NCBI RefSeq assembly: GCF_000018865.1 | Contig: NC_010175.1 | Span: forward strand, 2,418,001-2,482,000 | DNA: 64,000 bases | DNA from: Chloroflexus aurantiacus J-10-fl | GTDB taxonomy: Bacteria > Chloroflexota > Chloroflexia > Chloroflexales > Chloroflexaceae | Direction: 5' to 3' | Shown: piece after piece, positions 48,297 to 56,836 of the stretch | Position numbering within the stretch: the stretch's first letter is position 1 | Layout of the letters: every line of letters begins with the position of its first letter | The notes under the pieces: generated by a model | Database searches by the model: none | What the model was told of the DNA's origin: nothing | Seen by the model: the letters and a program-made list of their open reading frames with translations, nothing else | Program-made: the position numbers and the translations under genes

Positions 48297-49154
48297 TTAG
48301 CCAAACAGGTTGAGCTGAGCCGGTGTGGTCGGCGGTTCGTTATCTCTCTCAGCCAGCGGCGCGCCGTGGGCACGCAGCCGGGCCGCGATCTGGCGGCAGA
48401 GAGTGGGAGATCGCGATTCATCAGGGCAATGCATAAACAGATAGATTTGCGGGTCGGTGGTTGCCCATTCGGCGATGCGAGCTGCCCACTCGGTGAGAAA
48501 CGGTTCGTTGCGGGCCAGATCGGGATGGCCGATGTAGCGCACCAGCGTTGGCCCGCCACCCCGGAGTGGCCGCAGTGGAACATCCGGTTTGCGCTCGCGA
48601 GCATCGGCGAGGAGTGTGGTCGGCGGTTCGGCGGGATCGCGGATTGGGCGCACGTCCATGATTACTCGCCCGATCCGGTAGCGAGCGAGCAGCTCCATCA
48701 GCGGCACTTCGCCAACCGGCAGATACCAGTCGGGATGGCGCACCTCAAGTGCCAGAGCCACATCAGGTGGCCAGCCGGCCAGAAACCGCTCCAGATCGGC
48801 GAGCCGGGCCGGGCCGTATGCCGGTGGTAGTTGCAGAAAAAATGGCCCGCAGCGCGATCCCAGCCCCTGCATCCGTTCGATGAAAGCACGGGCCTGGGCC
48901 AGCTTGTCGGCCAGCGGCCCGGCGTGACTTACGTCGCGTGGCAGCTTGAAACAGAAGTGAAAGTCGGGCGGGGTCTCTTCGGCCCAGCGCGCAACCGTAG
49001 CCGGCGTTGGCGTGGCGTAGAAGGTAGTATTGCCTTCCACCGTCGTCAACTGCCGGCTATAGAGCCTGAGAAACTCGCTGTTGCGGGTGCCCGGCGGAAA
49101 GAGATCGCCGACCCAACCGTTGTACGCCCAAACTGCACAGCCAATTCTGATCAT
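48297..49154 (-). CDS. DUF72 family protein
   Basis: 285 aa from the ATG at 49154; a TTG at 49160 is the only longer option. DUF72 TIM-barrel motifs: IGCAVWAYNGWVGDLFPPG, LYSRQLTTVEGNTTFYATP, FCFKLPRD and YIGHPDL. Function of the family is not established. It begins 9 bp after the P5C dehydrogenase stop, so the two share a transcript. Confidence 0.85.
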   Translation of the reverse strand: MIRIGCAVWAYNGWVGDLFPPGTRNSEFLRLYSRQLTTVEGNTTFYATPTPATVARWAEETPPDFHFCFKLPRDVSHAGPLADKLAQARAFIERMQGLGSRCGPFFLQLPPAYGPARLADLERFLAGWPPDVALALEVRHPDWYLPVGEVPLMELLARYRIGRVIMDVRPIRDPAEPPTTLLADARERKPDVPLRPLRGGGPTLVRYIGHPDLARNEPFLTEWAARIAEWATTDPQIYLFMHCPDESRSPTLCRQIAARLRAHGAPLAERDNEPPTTPAQLNLFG

Positions 49155-49163
49155 GGGCAACCG

Positions 49164-50729
49164 TTAAAAGCGCTCACAGATTACCTTCGGCTGGGTGAAG
49201 AGCCGCAGGTAATCGCTACCGCCGGCCTTGCTGTCAGTGCCCGACATATTGAAGCCGCCGAATGGTTGCACACCAACCAGCGCACCGGTACACTTCCGGT
49301 TGAAGTAGAGGTTGCCGACGTGGAACTCTTCACGCGCCTGTTCGAGTCGTTCGAGGTTGCGGCTGTAGAGACCACCGGTCAGGCCATATTCGGTATCATT
49401 CGCAATCGCCAGTGCCTCGGCAAAATTTGCTGCCCGAATGAAGGCCAGCACCGGCCCAAAAATCTCTTCTTGGGCGATGCGGGCGTGCGGCTTGACATCG
49501 GCGAAGATGGTCGGGTTGATGAAAAAGCCGCCATCCTTGACCAGTTCGTGATCGATGACCTCACCACCGGTCACCAGCCGACCTTCTTCCTGACCGATGG
49601 CAATGTACTGGCTGATGGAGTCGAACGCCCGCTGGTCGATCACCGCGCCCAGATCGGTCTCTGGTTTGGTCGGGTTGCCCAGCCGCAGCGCCTTCGTCTT
49701 CTCGATCACCCGCTGCAACACCTGATCGTAGACCTGATCAACCACAATGGCCCGCGAACAGGCACTGCACTTCTGCCCCTGAAAGCCAAACGCGCTGACG
49801 ACAATGCCGGTCGCTGCGGCTTCGAGATCGGCGGTTTCATCGACAATAATCGCATCTTTCCCACCCATCTCCAGAATCGCCCGCTTGAGCCAGTTCTGGC
49901 CGGGTTGGCGCACGGCTGACCGTTGGTGGATGCGTAATCCGACATTCTTCGAGCCGGTAAACCCGATGAAGCGCACCAATGGATGATCGACCAGAAAATC
50001 ACCCAGCACCGCATCTTCCCCGGTGACCAGATTGACCACACCGGGAGGCAGGCCGGCCTCTTCGAGAATTTGCACCAGAATACCGGCAATAATCGGCGCA
50101 CGTGGTGATGGCTTTAACACCACGGTATTCCCGACCACAATTGGGGCGACGGTGAGGGTTGTGGTGATCGCTAGCGGGAAGTTCCAGGGCGGAATAGCCA
50201 GTCCTGGGCCGAGGGGAATATAGCGCAACTCGTTATCTTCGCCGGGGTACGGCACGAGTGGCTGGCGTTCACCCTGCAATGCCAGTGCCTGACGGGCATA
50301 CCATTCGCAGAAATCAATCGCTTCGGCGACATCGGCATCGGCCTCGACCCAATTCTTGCTGACTTCGTGCATCATCCACGCGGCCAGTTCTTCTTTGCGC
50401 CGGCGCATAATCGCTGCGGCCCGCAACAATACCTGGGCCCGGGCACTGACCGGTGTGCGTGACCAGGTGCGGAATGCGGCATCAGCAGCCAGCAACGCCT
50501 GGTGTGCCTGTTCTTGCGATGCGCTGCTGGCGTAGCCAACCACCTTTTTTGGCTCTGCCGGGTTGATGGAAGGTAACTTGCGCTCGGTCACAATGTGTTC
50601 TCCACCGATGACCAGCGGATAGGTTGCTCCCAGTTGTCCGGCAACATGGCGAATAGCACGTTGCATGGTGGCCCGGCGGTCGCCACTATCGAAGTTGCCG
50701 AAGGGTTCATTTTGAAACGGGGTAAGCAT
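49164..50729 (-). CDS. 1-pyrroline-5-carboxylate dehydrogenase
   Basis: 521 aa with AAGGAGCGATCT before the ATG. ALDH4-type features: IPPWNFPLAI, ITGSKNVG-like FTGSKNVGLRI, Glu287 in LEMGGKDAI, Cys321 in GQKCSACSR and [11 protein letters not shown]. It oxidises glutamate-5-semialdehyde to glutamate with NAD in proline breakdown. Length and the QKCSACSR context match the RocA/PruA single-domain branch. Proline dehydrogenase is not adjacent. Followed closely by the DUF72 gene. Confidence 0.9.
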   Translation of the reverse strand: MLTPFQNEPFGNFDSGDRRATMQRAIRHVAGQLGATYPLVIGGEHIVTERKLPSINPAEPKKVVGYASSASQEQAHQALLAADAAFRTWSRTPVSARAQVLLRAAAIMRRRKEELAAWMMHEVSKNWVEADADVAEAIDFCEWYARQALALQGERQPLVPYPGEDNELRYIPLGPGLAIPPWNFPLAITTTLTVAPIVVGNTVVLKPSPRAPIIAGILVQILEEAGLPPGVVNLVTGEDAVLGDFLVDHPLVRFIGFTGSKNVGLRIHQRSAVRQPGQNWLKRAILEMGGKDAIIVDETADLEAAATGIVVSAFGFQGQKCSACSRAIVVDQVYDQVLQRVIEKTKALRLGNPTKPETDLGAVIDQRAFDSISQYIAIGQEEGRLVTGGEVIDHELVKDGGFFINPTIFADVKPHARIAQEEIFGPVLAFIRAANFAEALAIANDTEYGLTGGLYSRNLERLEQAREEFHVGNLYFNRKCTGALVGVQPFGGFNMSGTDSKAGGSDYLRLFTQPKVICERF

Positions 50730-50802
50730 AGATCGCTCCTTACTACGCCATGTGGCTGCTGTTGATTGTCATTGTACACGGATCTGACCGATCTGATTAT
50801 CG

Positions 50803-53253
50803 CTACGGCCCAATCTCGCGGGGTACGCGGGGTAGGATACCGGTCAGCACTTCGTAGCTGATCGTGCCCAGCCAGCCGGCGATCTCATCAACCCCGATCA
50901 CGGCATCACCCTGCCGCCCGATAATCGTGACCGCATCGCCGCGCCGGACACCGGGAATGTCGGTCACATCCACCATTGCGTAATCCATACAAATGCGTCC
51001 GACAATTGGGGCGCGCTGCCCCCGAATCAGCACTTCCCGCCACGGTGGTGAGCGCCGCAAACCATCGGCATAGCCAACCGGAATCGTCGCGATGCGCGAC
51101 GGTCGCGCGGTGACGAAGGTACCGCCGTAGGAGATGGGAGTACCGGCTGGATGATCCTTGACCTGGGCTACTTCGGTGTAGAAGCTCAATGCCGGGCGCA
51201 TACCGGGCAGGAGTGGAGCAGCCGCACCCGGCGCCAGCCCATAACAGGCCAGGCCGGGGCGCACCATATCGAAGTGTGTCGCCGGAAAGCGCAAGGTGGC
51301 TGCGCTGTTGGCAGCGTGAACGCACGGCGGACGCAGGCCGGCGGCAGTTAGATCGGCCAGCACCGCCTGAAAGCGGGCCAACTGTTGTTCGGTTGGCGTC
51401 GGATCGGCTTCGTCGGCGCGGGCAAAATGGGTGTAGAGGGCAACCGGTTCAATGCCGGGTAATTCCCGTAGCCGGGATAAAAACGGGGCGACTTCAGCGG
51501 GCGATAAACCTAACCGGGCCATACCGGTATCAACTTTCACATGCACCCGGGCGGGACGACCGCATTCGAGGGCGGCGGCGTGCAGGGCCTGGGCCGTATC
51601 ATCGTCGAAGAGGGTCAGCATCAGATCGAGTCGAATCGCCTCGGCTGCCTGCCAGGGTGGTGTGTAGCCCAAGACCAGGATGGGCGCCGCAATCCCTTGC
51701 GCACGCAGTGCCCGGCCTTCACCGAGCGTCGCCACCGCCAGCATCTCGGCACCGGCCTGTAGTGCGGCCCGGGCTACCCGCGCAGCCCCGTGGCCGTAGC
51801 CATCACCCTTGAGCACGACCATAAGCGGGACACCAGCATGGTTGCGCAACGCACGCACATTATCGGCAATCGCGGTCAGGTCGAGATGCACCCAGGTCGG
51901 TCGTCCCGGATCACCGATCCGCACACTACGCCACGCCGGTTCCTGGCGTACCAGATATTGTTCTGGCGGCCAGCCGGGGGCCAGCAACGGGGCTACCACC
52001 TGTTCGAGGCGTTCGCCGGCACCCCCCGACACCAGTACGACATCCTGATCGTTGCGCGAAGGTGGCAGCGCTGCCCGAATCGCCTCGTTGGTGTCTACGA
52101 CGTGAATGGTCACCGTTGGATTAGCCAGCCGGGCGGCCTGAGCCATTGTGGCGGCTCCCATGCCCTTCAGTACCAGATACTCAGCGCTGCGGGCTGCCTG
52201 CATACCCAGTTCGGTGAGCAGGGGCGTGGCATCAACTGCCGGCAATTCGGTTGGTGTTCCCAGAACAGCAATCCGGCGTCCGGTCGGGATGGCCGCCAGC
52301 GTCTGCAAGGCTGCCCTCATCGCTTCCGGTGTCGCATTGAAACTATCGTCCAGAATCAGCTCGCCATTGGCCCCCGGCAGCGGACGAAGCCGGCCCGCCG
52401 GCGCATCCAGACCGGCCAGGGCCTGGCGGATCGCTGCCGGTCTCACCCCGTAGTGCAGACCAACGGCAACGGCGGCCAGGGCAGCGGCTACACCGGGTGG
52501 GCCAGGTAAGGGGATGGTGATCGGCAGCTCAAGCCCCTGGCCGATCACCACACAATCAACGCCATCCCGACGGTAGGAGATAGCCGTAGCACGGATGGCA
52601 CACCCACTCCCTGTGCCGAAGGTCAGATGAGCCGACGATACGCCTTCGGCGGCAATAACGGTCACTCCCTGGCGAGCCAGAAATCTCGCTGTGGCATCAT
52701 CGGTTCCGGCGGTCACGACTGCAAGCCGGGGTGGGAAAGCCGCTGCCAGCGGGGGCAGATGTTCGCCGGCAAATTCGAGCACCGCATACTGGTGATCACG
52801 CTCAAGGCGGGCCAGGGCAATCGGCAGCCCCAGCAGAGAATTGAAATTGCGCCGGCTTTGAAACGTGGGAGCGTGGGTCGCCAGCACAGCGGCAATGGCC
52901 CGCCGGGCCAGCGTTTTCCCGATACCACCCGTCACGGCAATGACGGTGGGTTGCAACCGCTGCAAGCGATTGCTGGCCCAGCGCAACAACAAAGCCTGGG
53001 GGTCGGGGCAAACGACAACCGTGGCCGTACCGGCGTCGTGCGGTGGTCGCGTACACAGAATACCGCGGGCACCGGCGGCCAGCGCCGCCGGAATATAGTC
53101 GTGACCGTCGGCCCGTGTGGTGCGCAGCGCGATAAAACACTCACCGGCCACAGTCAGCCGCGAGTCGTAGCTCCAATCGGTAAAGGTATCGGCGTGGATC
53201 GGCCCGATCACCGTGCCACCAGCTTCAATAAGTTCGGCGAGTTGAATATCCAT
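50803..53253 (-). CDS. MurF-like / alanine racemase fusion
   Basis: 816 aa from the ATG at 53253. Residues 1-430 follow MurF (SYDSRLTVAGECFIAL, TGGIGKT with Lys113, NSLLGLPIALARL, DDSFNATPEAMRAAL) but several MurF hallmarks are altered: P-loop GKTT is GKTL, and the usual TNIG-x-AHL segment reads VTAGTDDATARF. Residues 450-816 are a full alanine racemase with PLP Lys482 in VVLKGDGYGHG, KVDTGMARLG, GYADGLRR and GRICMDYAMVDVT. It converts L- to D-alanine for peptidoglycan; ligase activity of the MurF half is doubtful. Similar fusions are known from Bacteroidetes. Confidence 0.87.
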   Translation of the reverse strand: MDIQLAELIEAGGTVIGPIHADTFTDWSYDSRLTVAGECFIALRTTRADGHDYIPAALAAGARGILCTRPPHDAGTATVVVCPDPQALLLRWASNRLQRLQPTVIAVTGGIGKTLARRAIAAVLATHAPTFQSRRNFNSLLGLPIALARLERDHQYAVLEFAGEHLPPLAAAFPPRLAVVTAGTDDATARFLARQGVTVIAAEGVSSAHLTFGTGSGCAIRATAISYRRDGVDCVVIGQGLELPITIPLPGPPGVAAALAAVAVGLHYGVRPAAIRQALAGLDAPAGRLRPLPGANGELILDDSFNATPEAMRAALQTLAAIPTGRRIAVLGTPTELPAVDATPLLTELGMQAARSAEYLVLKGMGAATMAQAARLANPTVTIHVVDTNEAIRAALPPSRNDQDVVLVSGGAGERLEQVVAPLLAPGWPPEQYLVRQEPAWRSVRIGDPGRPTWVHLDLTAIADNVRALRNHAGVPLMVVLKGDGYGHGAARVARAALQAGAEMLAVATLGEGRALRAQGIAAPILVLGYTPPWQAAEAIRLDLMLTLFDDDTAQALHAAALECGRPARVHVKVDTGMARLGLSPAEVAPFLSRLRELPGIEPVALYTHFARADEADPTPTEQQLARFQAVLADLTAAGLRPPCVHAANSAATLRFPATHFDMVRPGLACYGLAPGAAAPLLPGMRPALSFYTEVAQVKDHPAGTPISYGGTFVTARPSRIATIPVGYADGLRRSPPWREVLIRGQRAPIVGRICMDYAMVDVTDIPGVRRGDAVTIIGRQGDAVIGVDEIAGWLGTISYEVLTGILPRVPREIGP

Positions 53254-53936
53254 CGGTGTATCCTGATTGGCTGCAAGACAGGCCAGATGGCAATGCTTCG
53301 TATCAAAGCATACCACCGGCGCAGTCGCGCAGGTGTGGATGAGTGGGATGTTGTGGAATGTTCAGGCAGCGTCTTAACAGCAGGCGAGTTGCCTGTTGCC
53401 ACTATTGTGCACTACGTAAGCGGTTCACGTCAATTGTTGGCGGAAGTTGCTTTGTGCGGGTGAGAGTTCAGATCTGAAGTGTAGTGTAGTGGGACGCACC
53501 TTCGCTGAGGGTGGGATAATGCCCGCGAATCCTCCCTCCAGCGGCTATGCATTACCCATAACTCGCATACTGCATTGCCCGCGTGTTGGAGCGGGTCGGG
53601 GGAGTGATGACGGGCGTGCTCCCCAGCCGGGAGCTGGGAGCGCGCGCCTCCGGCGCGCATGGTGCCGCAGCAACAAGTCTGATCACAGCCCCCGCAACCC
53701 TATCTTCTACCTCCTCCCCCCGATTTCCTATCTCCTCACTCCTATCTCTTACCCTCTCACTCCTATTTCCTATCTCCTCACTCCTATCTCTTACCCTCTC
53801 ACTCCTATTTCCTATCTCCTATCTCCTCCCTCCTCCACCCTCCCCCCTATTTCCTATCTTCTCTACCCTATTTCCTATCTCCTCCCCCTATCTTCTCCTT
53901 TCTATTGACAAGTCAATCTTTGCTATAATGTCCCCC
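53254..53936. other. intergenic region with heptamer array copy 5
   Basis: It holds a GGGAGCGCGCGCCTCCGGCG-type palindrome at about 53635 and the array below. Just before the EamA gene are TTGACA (53905-53910) and TATAAT (53924-53929), but with a 13-base spacer. If the -10 is real the transcript would start almost at the ATG at 53937. Confidence 0.5.
53703..53907 (-). repeat. heptamer (GATAGGA-type) array, copy 5
   Basis: On the plus strand it reads CCTATCTCCTCACTCCTATC and variants; on the minus strand GATAGGAGATAGGAAATAGG. It lies upstream of the EamA start, and unlike the other four arrays it does not follow a gene in sense orientation. Translating through it gives a false Leu/Ser/Pro-rich N-terminus. 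Confidence 0.85.
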
Positions 53937-54881
53937 ATGAACAACGCTTCTTCGACCGCAACCACAACAACGCGCACCGGTGTCTCGTGGCTCTGGTTAA
54001 CGGTTGCCCTCTTCGCCCACACCGGCTGGGGTGCCTACCCGGTGTTAGCCCGTTACCTGCAAACCATCAGCCATCTGCCGAGTATGGCGATCCTGGCGTT
54101 GGGGAATGCGCTGGCGCTCGTGGTCTATTTGCCGTTTGCGTATCGCCACATCAACGCCAGCCTTTGGCGGACACCGATTATCTGGCTGTTCGCGCTGGTG
54201 GTCAGCATCCGGGCAATGACGAACCTGACCTCGGCTCGCTTTACGCTGGCAATCTACGTGCAACTGATTACCCTGCTCACACCACTCATTGTTGCGCTTC
54301 TGAGCAAGCTGCTTTTTCGCGAAAGGCTGCCGCCATTCACCCTGCCTGCCATCGGCTTATCAATCTTCGGCTCCCTCTTGATGATGAGCGGTGATGTCAG
54401 CAGCGGCGTTATCTTACGGCTCACCGGGAGCGATCTGATCGGCATCGCGATTGCGTTTGTCTCGGCCTGTGCGTTGGCGCTGTATATGCTGCTGATCCCA
54501 CGTGCCACCAGCGCAGGGCATGTCAGCGCAGAGGCGATGTTGTTCGTGCAACTGGTCGCGCTGACGATCACCTGTGGCGCGATGAGTCTGTTGCTGCGCG
54601 AACCCTGGAGCCGATTTGCTGCTATCGGACTGCTGGACTGGATCGTGTTCGCTGCTTTTGTCATCTTTGTCTTGCTCGGTGCCAATCTGGGCCAGATCGT
54701 TGCCTTGCGTCAGCTTGGCGCACCACTGGTGAGCAGCACAATGGGCTGGCGCCTGATCAGTGCGCTGGCGCTGGCCGCATTCCTGCTTGGCGAAGCATTG
54801 CAGAGCGTCTGGCAGGTGTTGGGGGCTGTGATTGTGCTGGTAACGATTACCGTGTATCTACGCCGGCAGTATCGCGTCTGA
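53937..54881 (+). CDS. EamA/DMT-family membrane transporter
   Basis: 314 aa from the ATG at 53937 (an in-frame ATG at 53928 is also possible). The frame is open much further upstream only because it crosses a stop-free heptamer array. About ten helices in two EamA halves (AHTGWGAYPVLARYLQ; SDLIGIAIAFVSACALALY). A metabolite or drug exporter of unknown substrate. It lies 18 bp before the dipeptide epimerase gene, so export or import of a related peptide or amino acid is possible. Confidence 0.82.
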   Translation: MNNASSTATTTTRTGVSWLWLTVALFAHTGWGAYPVLARYLQTISHLPSMAILALGNALALVVYLPFAYRHINASLWRTPIIWLFALVVSIRAMTNLTSARFTLAIYVQLITLLTPLIVALLSKLLFRERLPPFTLPAIGLSIFGSLLMMSGDVSSGVILRLTGSDLIGIAIAFVSACALALYMLLIPRATSAGHVSAEAMLFVQLVALTITCGAMSLLLREPWSRFAAIGLLDWIVFAAFVIFVLLGANLGQIVALRQLGAPLVSSTMGWRLISALALAAFLLGEALQSVWQVLGAVIVLVTITVYLRRQYRV

Positions 54882-54899
54882 GGTCAGCTTGAGGAACGT

Positions 54900-55988
54900 A
54901 TGAGTACCGTCATTCGCACATTATCCGTTGCTCCGCTCGACATCCCGCTGCGCAGTCCGTTCGGGATTGCCGGCGGTGCGCAAGAGGTGGCGCGCAACCT
55001 GTTGGTCACAGTCGAACTGATGAACGGCGTCCGGGGCTACGGTGAAGCGGCTCCTTTTCCGGCTTTCAACGGTGAAACGCAGGAAAAGGCACTCCAGGCG
55101 ATAGAGTCGGTTCGTTCGGCGGTAGAGGGTGGTGATGTGCGTGAATGGCGGGCCATCGCCGGTCTGCTCCGCGACCGCATTCCCGCCAGTGGGTCAGCCC
55201 GGTGTGCGATTGAGACGGCGATCCTCGATGCCTTGACCCGGCACTATCGACTGCCGATGTACGTCTTCTTCGGCGGGGCCGGTCACACGCTCGAAACCGA
55301 TATGACGATCACGACCGGCACGGTGGAAGAAGCTGCGCTGGCGACGCTAGACATTCTCGAACGCGGCATTCGTCAGATCAAGGTGAAGATCGGCGGCTAT
55401 GATGTGCAGCACGACCTGGCCCGCATCACCGCGATCCGGGCGCTCGCCCCTGATGCCCCGCTGATCCTCGATGGCAACGGTGGCTTCACCGCCGAAACAA
55501 TGCTCGAACTGCTCGGTGCGCTCAGCCTTCAGCAGATCGTGCCGGCGTTGGTGGAGCAACCGGTGGCCGCCGACGACTGGCCGGGTTTGCGGCAGTTGGT
55601 ACAGTGGGGCGGCGCACCAATCGCCGCCGACGAGACGGCGAGCAGTTCGCTGAACGTGCTACGGATCGTACAAGAGCGTGCCGCGCATGTCATCAATATC
55701 AAACTGATGAAGACCGGCATTGTGGAAGCGCTTGAGATTGCGGCTATCGCTCGTGCTGCCGGACTGGGATTGATGATTGGGGGCATGGTCGAGTCGATCC
55801 TGGCCATGACCGTATCGGCTCACTTCGCTGCCGGCTTAGGCGGCTTCCGTTTCGTTGATCTGGATACGCCGCTATTTCTGGCCACGAATCCTTTCCAGGG
55901 CGGATTTGAGCTGCGGGGCGGCGTGATCGACCTCTGCCACATAGCGACAGGCCATGGGGTAGAGCCGGCCACACTGCTGGCGGCATAA
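54900..55988 (+). CDS. dipeptide epimerase (L-Ala-D/L-Glu epimerase type, enolase superfamily)
   Basis: 362 aa with GAGGAAC before the ATG. Muconate-lactonizing subgroup motifs: IKVKIGG (catalytic Lys pair), LILDGNGGF, VEQPVAADDW, AADETASS (three metal-binding acids) and NIKLMKTGI (second-side Lys). It epimerises the second residue of dipeptides, typically L-Ala-D-Glu from murein recycling. The MurF-Alr fusion across the spacer and the upstream transporter support a link to wall peptide metabolism, though specificity within this family varies. Confidence 0.87.
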   Translation: MSTVIRTLSVAPLDIPLRSPFGIAGGAQEVARNLLVTVELMNGVRGYGEAAPFPAFNGETQEKALQAIESVRSAVEGGDVREWRAIAGLLRDRIPASGSARCAIETAILDALTRHYRLPMYVFFGGAGHTLETDMTITTGTVEEAALATLDILERGIRQIKVKIGGYDVQHDLARITAIRALAPDAPLILDGNGGFTAETMLELLGALSLQQIVPALVEQPVAADDWPGLRQLVQWGGAPIAADETASSSLNVLRIVQERAAHVINIKLMKTGIVEALEIAAIARAAGLGLMIGGMVESILAMTVSAHFAAGLGGFRFVDLDTPLFLATNPFQGGFELRGGVIDLCHIATGHGVEPATLLAA

Positions 55989-56052
55989 CAATCGTCACTC
56001 CCATCCATAACGGATTGTACAATTCAACCATAGTCTTCCCGCCGGACATCTT

Positions 56053-56132
56053 CTATACTGCGTATAGACGTTATATTCGCATTGATGCCACCTGCACGTC
56101 GCACTGCGGCGACGGCAGGTGCTTATTGTTTT
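56053..56132 (+). promoter_or_regulatory. leader with dyad and terminator-like hairpin before the ANTAR gene
   Basis: CTATAC-TGC-GTATAG (56053-56067) is a perfect dyad. A hairpin at 56089-56121 (CACCTGC...GCGACG-GCAGGTG, one bulge) runs into CTTATTGTTTT and ends 11 bases before the GGAG ribosome-binding site. Since ANTAR proteins bind leader hairpins to prevent termination, autoregulation is a reasonable inference. Confidence 0.45.
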
Positions 56133-56141
56133 GGAGCACGC

Positions 56142-56729
56142 ATGGCAGCGCGACTCTTAATTGCTGATGATGAAGCTTTGATCAGATTCCACCTGCGCGA
56201 AGTGTTGCTCGCGCTTGGCTACCTGATTGTCGGTGAAGCGGCTGATGGTCAACAGGCGATTGCTCTGACGCGCCAGATGCGACCCGATCTGGTCTTGCTC
56301 GACTACAAAATGCCACATCTCGACGGGATAGAAGCGGCGACCGTACTTCACAACGAAGGGCTGGCGCCGGTCATTCTCCTGACAGCTTCGGCTTCGCGCG
56401 AACTGGCTGAACGCGCCCGTGCAGCGGGTGTCTTCGGCTACCTGATCAAACCATTTCGCGATGGCGAACTCTTACCGTTGATAGAGGTCGTCCTGGCCCG
56501 CTGGCAGGCGTATCAGGCGCGGCGGAAAGAGATGCTGGCGTTACGCGAACGCCTGGAGACTCGTCAGGAGATTGAGCACGCGAAGCACGTCTTGATGGAA
56601 CAGCACGGCCTGACCGAAGGCGAGGCATTTCGGCGTATCCAGCAACTGGCGATGCGCAATCGCAAAACCATGCGCGAGGTAGCGCAGGCCATTCTCCTGA
56701 CCCATCAATTGTCGAGTGGGCAGAGGTGA
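56142..56729 (+). CDS. response regulator with ANTAR RNA-binding domain
   Basis: 195 aa from the ATG at 56142 (GGAG upstream). Receiver domain 1-120 has LLIADDEAL, phospho-acceptor Asp54 in LLDYKMP, LLTASAS and LIKPFRDGEL. A helix follows, then an ANTAR domain (about 135-190) with KHVLMEQHGLTEGEAFRRIQ and RNRKTMREVAQAI. Such AmiR/NasT-type proteins work as transcription antiterminators through paired RNA hairpins. No cognate histidine kinase is adjacent. Confidence 0.88.
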   Translation: MAARLLIADDEALIRFHLREVLLALGYLIVGEAADGQQAIALTRQMRPDLVLLDYKMPHLDGIEAATVLHNEGLAPVILLTASASRELAERARAAGVFGYLIKPFRDGELLPLIEVVLARWQAYQARRKEMLALRERLETRQEIEHAKHVLMEQHGLTEGEAFRRIQQLAMRNRKTMREVAQAILLTHQLSSGQR

Positions 56730-56766
56730 GGGGGAGCACTCCCCACTCCCCGCCCCTTCATGGTAT

Positions 56767-56828
56767 CCTACAACCGAGTGTGCGCACGCCGGTGAGTTGC
56801 AACAGTAATGTGCGCACGGGCTTGTAGG
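56767..56828 (+). promoter_or_regulatory. long imperfect hairpin overlapping the ribosome-binding site of the nucleotidyltransferase gene
   Basis: CCTACAA (56767-56773) pairs with TTGTAGG (56822-56828), and two copies of TGTGCGCACG (56779 and 56809) can pair with each other. The right arm includes the first G's of the GTAGGAGAGA ribosome-binding site, so folding would limit translation. As DNA, the two palindromes 30 bp apart could instead be a double operator. Confidence 0.45.
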
Positions 56829-56836
56829 AGAGAGCC

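Noticed and set aside
48831-49919. 362-codon plus-strand frame
   Set aside because: Antisense to the DUF72 and P5C dehydrogenase genes; no recognisable domain or ribosome-binding site.
51790-52509. 239-codon plus-strand frame
   Set aside because: Antisense to the MurF-Alr gene; Arg/Gln/His-rich, no domain.
53905-53929. standard sigma-70 promoter before the EamA gene
   Set aside because: TTGACA and TATAAT are both present but the 13-base spacer is too short for a normal promoter; kept only as a note.
53583-53936. N-terminal extension of the EamA gene
   Set aside because: Pro/Ser/Leu low complexity produced by reading the stop-free strand of a heptamer array; the clear membrane protein begins at 53937.
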